Part shown: piece by piece, positions 27,582-36,239 of the stretch
How the letters are laid out: every line of letters starts with the position of its first letter
How positions within the stretch are numbered: position 1 is the stretch's first letter
Source of the DNA: CAVPUA01 sp963708805
GTDB taxonomy: Bacteria; Actinomycetota; Actinomycetes; Mycobacteriales; Jatrophihabitantaceae
NCBI GenBank assembly: GCA_963708805.1
Contig: CAVPUA010000003.1
Location: 2,418,001-2,482,000, forward strand
DNA: 64,000 bases
Direction of reading: 5' to 3'
Program-made: the position numbers and the translations under genes
The notes under the pieces: model-generated
The model's input: only the letters and a program-made list of their open reading frames with translations
What the model was told of the DNA's origin: nothing
The model's database searches: none

Positions 27582-28282
27582 GTCGCTCGCGCCGGCCGGG
27601 GGCTGGCGACACGGCGATCGTCCGCGAGATCGAGCATCCCGCGCCGCACGCCGTCCTGCTGCGGCTCGAAGTCGCCGATCGGATCGATCACCTGCCCGGC
27701 CAGCACTACGTGGTCCGGCTGACCGCACCCGACGGCTACGTCGCCCAGCGGTCGTACTCGCTGTCCTCGCCGCCGTCCGATCCGCTGATCGAGCTGTACG
27801 TCGAGCGGCTGCCGGACGGCGAGGTGTCGACCTTCTTGGCCGACGTGGTGCAGGTCGGGGACGAGCTGCAGGTGCGCGGCCCGATCGGTGGCTGGTTCGT
27901 CTGGCGCGGTGACACGCCAGCGGTCGGCGTCGGCGGCGGCTCCGGCATCGTGCCGCTCGATCGCGATGCTGCGTCATGCGCGCGACGTGGGCCATCCGGA
28001 GCTGTTGCAGCTGGCCGTCTCCGCGCGGACGCTGGCCGAGCTTCCCTACGCCGAGGAGTTGACCGCGGCGGGCGCGCACATCGCCTTGACGCGCGAGGAC
28101 GGCATCGGCCGCCCGCAAGGCCGGCTGACCGTCGTCGACCTCGCGCCGGTCACGTCGACCCGGAGCCACCTACTTCGTGTGCGGTTCGACCGCCTTCGCC
28201 GAGACCGACGAGCATGTTGCTCATGGACGCCGGAGTCGACTCGGCCGACATCCGCGTCGAGCGGTTCGGACCGAGCGGCTGA
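27574..28282 (+). CDS. Ferredoxin-NADP reductase-type FAD oxidoreductase (frameshifted)
   Basis: About 234 residues after removing four extra bases (near 27610, 27965, 28162, 28207). RSYSLSSPP is the FAD-binding RxYS motif, VGGGSGIVPL the NAD-binding glycine motif and YFVCGS the conserved C-terminal Cys region. There is no 2Fe-2S ferredoxin domain, so it delivers electrons to a partner, most likely the molybdopterin protein encoded just upstream, with which it overlaps by 8 nt. The start is GTG 27574. Confidence 0.8.
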
Positions 28283-28319
28283 TGGTGCGATGAGCGGCTG
28301 CGTACACCGTTCCCGTGAC

Positions 28320-28359
28320 GTTCACTTGCCGGTCATCCCTACGGCCACTGTTTCGCAAC
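28320..28359 (+). promoter_or_regulatory. Degenerate PHO-box-like 11-nt direct repeats
   Basis: GTTCACT, GGTCATC, CGGCCAC and TCGCAAC occur at 11-nt periodicity (28320, 28331, 28342, 28353). The first two approximate the actinobacterial PhoP repeat GTTCACC. The site lies 72-111 nt upstream of the importer operon that ends in a phosphoesterase. The match is weak. Confidence 0.3.
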
Positions 28360-28386
28360 CGCGCAGTCCAGCCTGACGACGGCGAA

Positions 28387-28418
28387 CCGGGCAGCCGCCC
28401 GGATTCGATCGTCGAATC
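28387..28418. promoter_or_regulatory. Two abutting inverted repeats upstream of the importer operon
   Basis: CCGGGC-agcc-GCCCGG (28387-28402) and GATTCGA-tcg-TCGAATC (28402-28418) abut immediately before the ribosome site of the substrate-binding-protein gene. The second is a perfect 7-bp palindrome with a 3-nt centre, suitable for a dimeric repressor; the first could be part of a leader hairpin. Confidence 0.4.
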
Positions 28419-28430
28419 GGGAGACTAAAC

Positions 28431-29615
28431 GTGCGTCGAGCATGGACGGGGATAGCGGTCGCGACCGTGGCCGTGAGCATCGCGATCAGCGGATGCAGCA
28501 GCAGTAGCAAGAGTTCGTCGTCATCGAGCGGCGGTTCGTCGAGCAGCGCCGCGGCCAAGACCACCGACGCCGCGCAGGCGCAGTCGGCGGCCGACCTGGG
28601 CGGGATGAGCGCGCTGGTCACCGCCGCCCAGAAGGAGGGAACGCTCAACCTGATCGCCGTTCCGCCCACGTGGGCCGGCTACGGAGCGATCATCAACGCG
28701 TTCACCGCCAAGTACAACATCAAGATCAACAGTGAGAACCCGGACGGGTCGAGCGGCGACGAGATCAACGCGATCAAGTCGACCAAGGGCCAGGCCTCGG
28801 CCCCCGACGTCGTCGATGTCGGCAACTCCTACGCGCTCAGCGGAGCCCAGGAAGGCCTGTACGCGCCCTACAAGGTGGCGACCTGGTCCGACATCCCGGA
28901 TGCGCAGAAGGACTCCGGCGGCCTCTGGTACAGCGACTACGGAGGCTATATCTCGATCGGTTGCAACGCGGCCAAGGTCGGCGGGACCTGCCCGAAGACG
29001 ATCAAGGACCTCGACAACCCGGCCTACAAGGGCGACGTCGCGCTGAACGGCGATCCGACGAGCGCCAATGCGGCGTTCGAAGCGGTCTGGGCGGCCGCCC
29101 TCGCCAACGGCGGGTCGGCCACGAACATCCAGCCCGGCATCGACTTCTTCGCCAAGTTGAACAAGGAGGGCATCTTCAACAAGACGAAGGTGACGCCGGC
29201 CACGGTGGCCTCGGGTGAGACGCCGATCGTCCTCGACTGGGACTATCTCAACGTCGGCAACGCCGCCACGTTGAAGGGACAGGGCATCACCTGGACGACC
29301 AACGACCCGTCCGACGGTCTGGTGTCCGGCTACTACGCGCAGGCGGTCAGCATCAACGCCGCTCACCCGGCCGCAGCTCGGCTGTGGGAGGAGTTCCTGT
29401 ACAGCCAGGCTCCCGGCGCGGGCCAGAACGGCTGGTTGACCGGCTTCGCCCGTCCGATCGAGTTGGCCGCAATGCAGAAGAACGGTTCGGCTGACGCGAC
29501 CGCGCTGGCCGCCGTTCCGCAGGTGAACGACAGCAACCCGTTCAACCCCACGCAAGATCAGGTCACGGCGGCCAAGGCAGTCGTGACCCAGAAGTGGGCG
29601 GCTGCGGTCGCCTAG
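28431..29615 (+). CDS. ABC transporter substrate-binding lipoprotein
   Basis: 394 residues from GTG 28431. A signal peptide ends in the lipobox ISGC (about residues 19-22), followed by a long Ser-rich linker. The mature part has the fold of iron(III)/2-aminoethylphosphonate/spermidine-type class binding proteins (APDVVDVGNSYALSGA, GETPIVLDWDYLNVGN). It anchors to the outer face of the membrane and feeds the two permeases encoded downstream. The substrate is not readable from sequence; the phosphoesterase at the end of the operon hints at a phosphorylated organic compound. Confidence 0.85.
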   Translation: MRRAWTGIAVATVAVSIAISGCSSSSKSSSSSSGGSSSSAAAKTTDAAQAQSAADLGGMSALVTAAQKEGTLNLIAVPPTWAGYGAIINAFTAKYNIKINSENPDGSSGDEINAIKSTKGQASAPDVVDVGNSYALSGAQEGLYAPYKVATWSDIPDAQKDSGGLWYSDYGGYISIGCNAAKVGGTCPKTIKDLDNPAYKGDVALNGDPTSANAAFEAVWAAALANGGSATNIQPGIDFFAKLNKEGIFNKTKVTPATVASGETPIVLDWDYLNVGNAATLKGQGITWTTNDPSDGLVSGYYAQAVSINAAHPAAARLWEEFLYSQAPGAGQNGWLTGFARPIELAAMQKNGSADATALAAVPQVNDSNPFNPTQDQVTAAKAVVTQKWAAAVA

Positions 29616-29623
29616 GTTGATCG

Positions 29624-30619
29624 GTGAGCGAAACCATTGACCCGCCGGCGACTTCGGCGGACGTAGTGTCAGGCGATGTCTCGGCCAGCGGCGGGACCGG
29701 TTCACACCGGTCCCGCCGGGTCTCGCTGAGCTGGTTGGGACTGGCGCCCTTCTTCGGCTACGTCGTGCTCTTCTTCCTCGTCCCGATCGGGTTCATCCTC
29801 TACAACGCCTTCCGCCAGACGATCACGTCCAAGGCGACCGAGCGTGACCCGGTCACCCAGCAGTTCATCCACACGTCGAAGACCAGTTACACCGGGTCGA
29901 ACGTGTCGACATCGTTGACCGGGATCTACCGAACATCACTGGTCAACAGCGTCGAGTTGTCCGCCGTCGTGGGAATCCTCGGCGCGGTGACGGGCGTGCT
30001 GCTGGCCTACGCGGTCGTGCGCAGCAAGAGCGTCATCCTGCGCCAGCTCGTCGTCGCCGGATCGGCGGTGACCGCCAACTTCGGCGGCATTCCCTTGGCC
30101 TTCCTGTTCCTGGCGACGGTCGGTAACGCGGGCGTGCTCACGACGACATTGCAGGATCACTTCGGGATCTCGCTCAAGAACGATCTGCATTTCCAGATCA
30201 CGAGCATCGCCGGAGTGTCGCTGGTGTACCTCTACTTCCTCGTGCCGTTGATGGTTCTCGTGATGACCCCGGCCTTGGAGGGTCTGAAGCCGCAGTGGGC
30301 CGAAGCCGCCGAGAATCTCGGGGCCAGTCGCTGGCACTACTGGCGATTCGTCGCCGGTCCCGTGCTCCTGCCGAACTTCCTCGGCTCGGTGTTGCTGCTG
30401 TTCTGCTCGTCGTTCTCGGCCTACGCGACGGCGGACGCGCTCGTCGGCCAGTCGTTCCCGTTGGTACCGACGCAGATCGCCAATGTGCTGTCGGGCAATG
30501 TCCTGTCAGGGCAGGAGAATCTCGGGGCGGCATTGGCCCTCGACATGATCGTCATCGTGCTGCCGTTGACGGTCGTCTATCAGCTGCTGCAACGCCGCAC
30601 GACGCGGTGGCTGGCGTGA
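29624..30619 (+). CDS. ABC transporter permease 1
   Basis: 331 residues from GTG 29624. After a cytoplasmic N-terminal arm, six hydrophobic segments are visible, with the EAA loop AEAAENLGASRWHYWRFVAG near residue 225 that contacts the ATPase. It belongs to the PotB/PhnU/FbpB-like permease type. The stop overlaps the second permease start (GTGA). No frame breaks occur in this gene. Confidence 0.88.
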   Translation: MSETIDPPATSADVVSGDVSASGGTGSHRSRRVSLSWLGLAPFFGYVVLFFLVPIGFILYNAFRQTITSKATERDPVTQQFIHTSKTSYTGSNVSTSLTGIYRTSLVNSVELSAVVGILGAVTGVLLAYAVVRSKSVILRQLVVAGSAVTANFGGIPLAFLFLATVGNAGVLTTTLQDHFGISLKNDLHFQITSIAGVSLVYLYFLVPLMVLVMTPALEGLKPQWAEAAENLGASRWHYWRFVAGPVLLPNFLGSVLLLFCSSFSAYATADALVGQSFPLVPTQIANVLSGNVLSGQENLGAALALDMIVIVLPLTVVYQLLQRRTTRWLA

Positions 30620-31521
30620 CGACGACGGGCTACGGCACCGCCGCGGTCACCGAGACGCAGCCGGCGAACGAGCCATCCAGTCGCCGGCGGCGCAACCGCG
30701 ACGGACGCGTGTTCCGCACCGTCGTGCTGTTGATCGCGGCCGTCTATTTCATCGGACCGCTCATCGCCGCGATCAGCTTCACGCTGCGCGATCCGCACGG
30801 CGGCATCACCTTCTCGGCCTACCGGCAGATCTTCACCACGTCGGCGACCGGCCAGGTCGGCTTCACGACCGCGCTCGTCTATTCGATCGAGCTGTCGCTG
30901 ATCACCATCGTGATCACGCTGGCATTGATGTTGCCGACCCAGTTGCTGATCCGCCTGCGCTACCCGAAGGTCCGCGGTCTGGTCGAGGTACTCACCCTGC
31001 TGCCACTGGTCTTCCCGCCCGTGGTGCTGGTCGTCGGTGTCGACGACACGTTCTCGTGGATCGGTCAGGACAAGGGCAGCCCGCTCTACTCGGTGGTGTC
31101 CTGGACGCGGGGGGCGAGCCATCCGCTGATCCTGCCGTTGCTGTACGTCATGCTGTCGATGCCGTTCGTCTACCGCACTCTCGACGCCGGCATCCGCGCG
31201 ATCGATTCGCGGACGCTGGTCGAGGCCGGCCAGAATCTGGGCGCCTCGTGGCCGACGATCCTCGTGCGGGTACTCGTACCGTCATTGCGGACGGCCATGA
31301 TCAACTCGGCGTTCTTGTGCTTCGCGCTGGTGATGGGGGAGTTCACCATCGCCTCGATCCTGCTGTACACGAAGCCCTTCCCGGTCTGGCTGTATCAGCT
31401 TCCGACGACGTCGGGATCGGTGCAGGCCGCGGTCTCGGTCTTCAGCCTGCTGCTCGTCGAAGTCCTGTTGTTGCTGATCGGCGTGCTGAACTGGCGTCGA
31501 TCGTCAGAGAAGAAAGGCTGA
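30616..31521 (+). CDS. ABC transporter permease 2
   Basis: 301 residues from GTG 30616, coupled to permease 1 by a 4-nt overlap. It has six membrane segments and the EAA loop LVEAGQNLGASWPTILVRVL near residue 200, matching the PotC/PhnV-like partner permease. A basic stretch SRRRRNRDGR before the first helix marks the cytoplasmic side. It lies 4 nt before the ATPase gene. Confidence 0.88.
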   Translation: MTTTGYGTAAVTETQPANEPSSRRRRNRDGRVFRTVVLLIAAVYFIGPLIAAISFTLRDPHGGITFSAYRQIFTTSATGQVGFTTALVYSIELSLITIVITLALMLPTQLLIRLRYPKVRGLVEVLTLLPLVFPPVVLVVGVDDTFSWIGQDKGSPLYSVVSWTRGASHPLILPLLYVMLSMPFVYRTLDAGIRAIDSRTLVEAGQNLGASWPTILVRVLVPSLRTAMINSAFLCFALVMGEFTIASILLYTKPFPVWLYQLPTTSGSVQAAVSVFSLLLVEVLLLLIGVLNWRRSSEKKG

Positions 31522-31525
31522 GGCG

Positions 31526-32603
31526 ATGAGCACTGTGGCGATCGCGCCCACCATCACCGGAACGACCGTGGAGTATCGAGACGTCCACCGCCGGTACGGC
31601 GCGATGTCGGCGCTGGACGGCCTGAACCTGCGCATCGAGCCGGGCGAACTCATCGCGCTGCTCGGGCCGTCCGGATGCGGGAAGACGACCGCGCTGCGGA
31701 TGCTGGCCGGCTTCGACCAACCCACCACCGGCTCGGTTCTCGTCGATGGGCAGGACATCTCGCGAGTACCGGCGAACAAGCGCGACATGGGCATGGTGTT
31801 CCAGTCCTACAGCCTGTTCCCGACGATGAGCTCGCTCGACAACGTCGCCTTCGGCCTGCGCATGCGCGGGGCCTCGGCCGCGGCCCGCCGCACTCGCGCG
31901 GCCGAACTGCTCGAACTCGTCGGGTTGGCCGAGCACCTCAAGAAGTTCCCGCACCAGCTCTCGGGCGGCCAGCAACAGCGCGTCGCCCTGGCCCGCGCGC
32001 TGGCGATCTCGCCACGCGTCCTCCTGCTCGACGAGCCGCTGTCGGCGCTGGACGCCAAGGTGCGCGGCTCAGCTGCGCGACGAGATCCGGCGTCTTCAGC
32101 TCGAACTCGGTGTCACGACCGTCTTCGTGACCCACGACCAGGAGGAGGCCCTGTCGATCGCCGACCGGGTCGGGGTGATGCGCGCCGGCCGGCTCGAGCA
32201 GTGCGCCGCGCCGGCCGAACTGTACGACCGGCCGGCGACGCCGTTCGTCGCGGAGTTCGTCGGTTCGATGAACCGCCTCGACGCGCGAGCCGAGGGCGAT
32301 GGCCTGGTCAGGATCGGACGCCAACTGCTGCCGGCCGACGGTGCGATGCCCCGGGACGGATCGGCGGTCACCGTGCTGGTCCGCCCGGAGGCGCTCGTCG
32401 TGACCAGCGACGATGCGGGCGAGGCAACGGTCGTCGTCGCGACCTTCCGCGGCGCCACCACGAGGTTGCAGCTGCTGCGAACTGACGGCGTGGAACTGCT
32501 GGGCGACGTCGCGTCCCACCGGGCCGGCGAGTTGACACCTGGTACCCGGGTGACGGTGTCACTGCTCGACCGTCCGGTGCTGCTCGCTGCCGATGACGAC
32601 TGA
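31526..32603 (+). CDS. ABC transporter ATP-binding protein (frameshifted)
   Basis: About 358 residues. Walker A GPSGCGKTT (about residues 48-56), Q-loop VFQSYSLFP, signature LSGGQQQRVALARAL and Walker B LLLDEPLSALD are all present. One extra base near 32069 breaks the frame before QLRDEIRRLQLE; the D-loop/H-loop VTHDQEEAL and a TOBE domain follow. It is of the PotA/FbpC/PhnT type and would power the importer encoded upstream. It overlaps the phosphoesterase gene by 11 nt, supporting a common function. Confidence 0.88.
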
Positions 32604-34140
32604 CGTCCACGCGCTCGAGCCAGGACCGCCCGGACCGGGTGGGTATCGGACGCTGTCACCCGGCGCCGGGCACTCGCACGTGGTCCGGCACGACCTGTTC
32701 GACCACGATGCGGTCACGTCCGAGGTGCTCGCGACGATCGTCCACGTGTCCGACCTGCACGTGTGCGACGCGCAGTCACCGGCCCGGGTGGAGTTCCTCG
32801 ATCGGTGGGCCGACCCGGATTCGCCCATCGTCGACGACCTCGGCGAGGTCGGCACCTACCGGGCCCACGAGATGCTGACCGCCCAGGTCGTCGAGGCGTG
32901 CGTGCGGGCGGTCAACGCGTTGAGGGGCGGCCCGACGTCCGGGGCGCCGATCGACTTCGCCCTCAGCACGGGCGACAACACCGACAACGCCCAGCTCAAC
33001 GAGCTGGAGTGGTACTTGAGCCTGCTCGAGGGAGGCACCGTCCGGCCGGACTCGGGTGATCTTGATCGCTACGAGGGCGTGGCCGACCCAGACCACGACG
33101 ACGAGCGGTTCTGGCATCCGTCGTCCGTCGCCGATGATCTTCCCCGGTCACGCTGGGGCTTCCCGTCGGTTCCGGGGCTGCTCGACGCGGCTCGTCGGCC
33201 GTTCGACGCGACCGGCCTGAGCGTCGCGTGGTACGCCGTCCACGGCAACCACGACCGCCTGATCCAGGGCACCGTCCCCGCCACGGGACTCGACGCTGCT
33301 GTCGGCGACCGGAAGCCGATCGCACTGCCGGCCGGCTGGACGCCCGAACGTGCCCTCGAGCTGATCATGGGGCTCAACGACTGCGACCCGGCCGCGCTGG
33401 CCGAGTTCCCGAACATGACGACACGTCCGATCACGCCGGACGCCGGTCGTCGGATCACGACGAAGGACGAGTTCGTCCGAGCCCACTTCTCGCCGCGATC
33501 GCGTCCGTCCGGACACGGCTTCACGCGGGAGGCGGGGCCCACGTACTACCGCGCCGACGTCCGTGGAGTCTCGCTGCTCGTGCTCGACACCGTCGACGAA
33601 TACGGCGGCTGGGAGGGCTCGCTCGATCGGGAGCAGTTCGAGTGGCTGGACGCCGAACTGGCCGCCGCCGATGTCGATCGGCGCTACGTAGTGCTCGCGA
33701 GCCATCACCCGCTCGAACGGCTCGTCAATTCGACCGGTCCCGATCGGGTTCTCGAGGCCGAGGTCGACGTGCTGCTGCGCACCCATCCCAGCGTGATCCT
33801 GTGGCTGGCCGGACACACCCACCAGTCGGCCGTGGTGGCCCGCGAGACGTACTGGCAGGTCGTCGCGCCGTCGCTCATCGACTGGCCGCAGCAGGGACGA
33901 ATCGTCGAGCTGACACGCGGCGACGGCGCCATCCGCATCGCGGCGACGATGTTCGATCACGCCGGAAGCGCCCCGTGGGACGGCGGCACCGAGTCGATCG
34001 AGAGCCTCGCCGGCCTGTCGCGCGAACTGGCCGCCAACGACTGGCAGTGGCGACGGGTGCCGCTCGAGTCGCATCCGCGCGCGGGAGCGGCGGACGAGCG
34101 CAACGTCATTCTCATGTTGGCCGACCCGTGGCCGCACTAG
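32593..34140 (+). CDS. Metallophosphoesterase (TIGR03767-like)
   Basis: 515 residues. The metal-binding calcineurin-type motifs are IVHVSDLHVCD (about residue 50), STGDNTDN (about 120), VHGNHD (about 218), SHHPLE and LAGHTHQ near residues 375-405, with long inserts between them, as I recall for the PPA1498/TIGR03767 group. No Tat or Sec signal is visible, so it is probably cytoplasmic. The start ATG lies inside the 3' end of the importer ATPase gene. The simplest reading is that it hydrolyses a phosphate ester or diester imported by that system. Confidence 0.8.
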   Translation: MTTDVHALEPGPPGPGGYRTLSPGAGHSHVVRHDLFDHDAVTSEVLATIVHVSDLHVCDAQSPARVEFLDRWADPDSPIVDDLGEVGTYRAHEMLTAQVVEACVRAVNALRGGPTSGAPIDFALSTGDNTDNAQLNELEWYLSLLEGGTVRPDSGDLDRYEGVADPDHDDERFWHPSSVADDLPRSRWGFPSVPGLLDAARRPFDATGLSVAWYAVHGNHDRLIQGTVPATGLDAAVGDRKPIALPAGWTPERALELIMGLNDCDPAALAEFPNMTTRPITPDAGRRITTKDEFVRAHFSPRSRPSGHGFTREAGPTYYRADVRGVSLLVLDTVDEYGGWEGSLDREQFEWLDAELAAADVDRRYVVLASHHPLERLVNSTGPDRVLEAEVDVLLRTHPSVILWLAGHTHQSAVVARETYWQVVAPSLIDWPQQGRIVELTRGDGAIRIAATMFDHAGSAPWDGGTESIESLAGLSRELAANDWQWRRVPLESHPRAGAADERNVILMLADPWPH

Positions 34141-34177
34141 GCTGGCACTAGAAGCTACGAGTAGAGGAGTTCACTGC

Positions 34178-35050
34178 ATGGAGCTGGGCCTGCACGTGTC
34201 GAGTTTTACCTGGACCGGTGGTCCGCAGACGATCGCGAAGGATCTGAAGCGGGTGGCCCAGGCGGCCGAGGAGCAGAACTTCGCCAAGCTGAGCGTCATG
34301 GACCACCTCTGGCAGATCCACGTGATCGGGCCGCCGGAGCAGGAGATGCTCGAGGCTTACACCGCGCTCGGCTACCTTGCGGCCTGTACGTCCAAGATCG
34401 ACCTGCTGACGTGGGTGACCGCCGTCGTCTACCGCGAGCCGGGGCTGCTGGCCAAGGCCGTGACGACCCTGGACGTGCTGTCCGAGGGCCGGGCCTGGCT
34501 GGGCATCGGCGCCGCGTGGAACGAGGAGGAGTCCAACGGGCTCGGACTTCCGTTCCCCTCGACGGCCGAGCGGTTCGAGCGGCTCGAAGAGGCGTTGCAG
34601 ATCTGCCTTCAGATGTGGAGTGACAGCGAAGCGCCCTTCGACGGCCAGCACTACAAGCTGGGCCGCACCCTGAACTCACCGCAGGCACTTCGCAAGCCGC
34701 ACCCGCCGATCCTCATCGGTGGCGGCGGGGAGAAGAAGACGTTGCGGCTCGTGGCGCAGTACGCCCAGGCCTGCAACCTCTTCGGTGGGCCCGATGTCGA
34801 ACGCAAGCTCGACATCCTGCGCGGCCACTGCGCCGACGTCGGCCGTGACTACGACGAGATCGAGAAGACCGTCATGGGCCCGATCGATCCAGGGCCGAAC
34901 GGCGAGAACGTCGACGCGATCCTCGAGACGTTGCAGCGGCTGGCCGCTCTGGGTATCACGCACATGCACGGAAGTGTGCCCAACGTCGACACGATCACGC
35001 CGCTCGAGATTCTCGGCGAACGGGTGATTCCCGAAGCCGCGAAGTTCTGA
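34178..35050 (+). CDS. LLM-class F420-dependent oxidoreductase
   Basis: 290 residues of the luciferase-like TIM barrel: HLWQIHVIGPPEQEMLEAYTALGYLAA, LSEGRAWLGIGAAWNEEES and HPPILIGGGGEKKTLRL are signatures of the F420-using subfamily. It uses reduced or oxidised deazaflavin F420 on an unknown substrate. A GAGGAG ribosome site lies 8 nt before ATG 34178. The last two codons and stop (AAG TTC TGA) are part of a 29-bp unit that is present three times in tandem. Confidence 0.88.
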   Translation: MELGLHVSSFTWTGGPQTIAKDLKRVAQAAEEQNFAKLSVMDHLWQIHVIGPPEQEMLEAYTALGYLAACTSKIDLLTWVTAVVYREPGLLAKAVTTLDVLSEGRAWLGIGAAWNEEESNGLGLPFPSTAERFERLEEALQICLQMWSDSEAPFDGQHYKLGRTLNSPQALRKPHPPILIGGGGEKKTLRLVAQYAQACNLFGGPDVERKLDILRGHCADVGRDYDEIEKTVMGPIDPGPNGENVDAILETLQRLAALGITHMHGSVPNVDTITPLEILGERVIPEAAKF

Positions 35051-35121
35051 GCGGCCCGTTGTCAGCCGCGAAGTTCTGAGCGGCCCGTTGCCAGCCGCGA
35101 AGTTCTGAGCGGCCCATCATC
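35035..35121 (+). repeat. Three tandem copies of a 29-bp unit spanning a stop codon
   Basis: Units 35035-35063, 35064-35092 and 35093-35121; the first two differ at one position and the third at its last few bases. Each holds GCCGC-gaagttctga-GCGGC, able to form a small hairpin. The first unit includes the final codons and stop of the LLM gene; the last abuts the convergent TetR stop. Confidence 0.9.
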
Positions 35122-35671
35122 AGCTGACGGAACGGAGCAGTTCGGCCGCGACCGCGTCGAGCGGGGCGACGTCTCGCTCGGCGCGGCAGAGGATGAGCGC
35201 TCCCTCCATGCCGGCCAGCGTCGCGGTCGCGACTGCGGCCGAGCGCTGGCGCGAGAGGCCGGCCGCGGCGAGTTGATCGGTGAGCAGGGCGATCCAGGAC
35301 CGGAACGTCGTCCGGACGGCTTCGAGCAGCAGGTCGCCGTGATCGGTGTCGACGGCGACGCCCGCGACCACGCACCCAGCCCGCCCGGATGAGCTCAGCA
35401 CAACCTGACGCCACATCCCGATGAAGCGTTCGAGCACCTGGGCGGGTGCCGAGAACTCGCCGGCCCGCTGGTAGTCGAGCACCCGCTCGGCCGTCCAGCT
35501 GACGGCGGCTTCCGCGAGCTGCGCCTTGCCGTCGGGAAAGTGGTGATAGATCGAGCCTCGGGGCGCGCCGCTGTCGGCCAGGACGTCGGAGAAGGACGTC
35601 GCGCTCACGCCGCGGGTGCCGATGAGCGACGCCGCGCTGCGCACCATGCTCGCCCGGCTGTCGTTCACCAT
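35120..35671 (-). CDS. TetR/AcrR-family regulator of the LmrA/YxaF type
   Basis: 183 residues from ATG 35671, which follows a GGGAG site; longer starts would overlap the operators. The helix-turn-helix reads SATSFSDVLADSGAPRGSIYHHFPDGK, typical of the LmrA/YxaF subgroup. The C-terminal part has VVAGVAVDTDHGDLLLEAVRTTF. Two copies of a TATGACGATCA-type site lie between it and the divergent tautomerase gene, so it likely represses itself and that gene. Its stop touches the 29-bp tandem repeat. Confidence 0.88.
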   Translation of the reverse strand: MVNDSRASMVRSAASLIGTRGVSATSFSDVLADSGAPRGSIYHHFPDGKAQLAEAAVSWTAERVLDYQRAGEFSAPAQVLERFIGMWRQVVLSSSGRAGCVVAGVAVDTDHGDLLLEAVRTTFRSWIALLTDQLAAAGLSRQRSAAVATATLAGMEGALILCRAERDVAPLDAVAAELLRSVS

Positions 35672-35689
35672 GTCGCTCCCGGAGTTGAC

Positions 35690-35705
35690 TATGACGATCA
35701 GCATA
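35690..35705. promoter_or_regulatory. Candidate TetR operator, copy 1
   Basis: TATGACGATCAGCATA, sharing 15 of 16 positions with copy 2 at 35726, which is 36 bp away. Lies 18 nt 5' of the TetR start. Confidence 0.65.
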
Positions 35706-35725
35706 GGGCATGCTGTCCGAGCCAC

Positions 35726-35741
35726 TATGACGATCATCATA
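35726..35741. promoter_or_regulatory. Candidate TetR operator, copy 2
   Basis: TATGACGATCATCATA, with perfect TATGA/TCATA arms. It lies 16 nt before the tautomerase start and directly precedes its GGAGGAG ribosome site. Confidence 0.65.
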
Positions 35742-35757
35742 ATCGGAGGAGCCCGCC

Positions 35758-36183
35758 ATGCCCATGATCGACGTGTACGCGAGTAAGGGTTTGTTCGCTG
35801 ACAAGCACACCCTGGCCAAGAACCTGGCCAACGCGGTGATGCGCTGGGAGCAGGTGCCGCCGATCTCGTTGTTCAGCAACAACACCGCTGCCTTCATCCA
35901 CGACCTGCCGTCCGAGGCGATCTCGAACGCCGTCGGCGACAGCAACTACGTACGCGTCCAGGTGCTCACGCCGGTGAACGTCCTCGACCGTGACAAGCAA
36001 CTGGGAGTCGTCCAAGAACTGACCGAGATCGTCGCCGCCGCGGCGGGGGATCCGTCCCTGACCGGGCGCACGTGGGTGCTGATCACCGAATCGCCCGAGG
36101 GTGGCTGGGGCATCAACGGCCACGCCAACACGAGCGCCGACATCGTGGCCGCCGCGCGGGCCGAACTCAGCGCCGGGAAGTAG
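35758..36183 (+). CDS. Tautomerase-family protein (4-oxalocrotonate-tautomerase-like)
   Basis: 141 residues starting MPMIDVYASKGLF. Pro-2, exposed after Met removal, is the catalytic base of the tautomerase superfamily, and the length with two beta-alpha-beta halves (second half LITESPEGGWGINGHANTSADI) fits the double-length subfamily. The substrate is unknown. The strong GGAGGAG site is 6 nt before ATG 35758; an ATG at 35764 would lose the Pro. It is controlled, by inference, by the divergent TetR gene through two operators. Confidence 0.85.
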   Translation: MPMIDVYASKGLFADKHTLAKNLANAVMRWEQVPPISLFSNNTAAFIHDLPSEAISNAVGDSNYVRVQVLTPVNVLDRDKQLGVVQELTEIVAAAAGDPSLTGRTWVLITESPEGGWGINGHANTSADIVAAARAELSAGK

Positions 36184-36239
36184 CCGAACCGCCTGAGTAC
36201 GGTCGTGACAGCGAGCACGAACAACCTGAGGAGTGCACC

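Noticed and set aside
28431..29615. Assigning spermidine or iron as the importer's substrate
   Set aside because: The binding-protein class is shared by many ligands and the sequence has no decisive ligand residues visible to me.
35035..35121. A CRISPR-like repeat array
   Set aside because: The 29-bp units abut with no spacers and there are no cas genes, so it is a simple tandem repeat.
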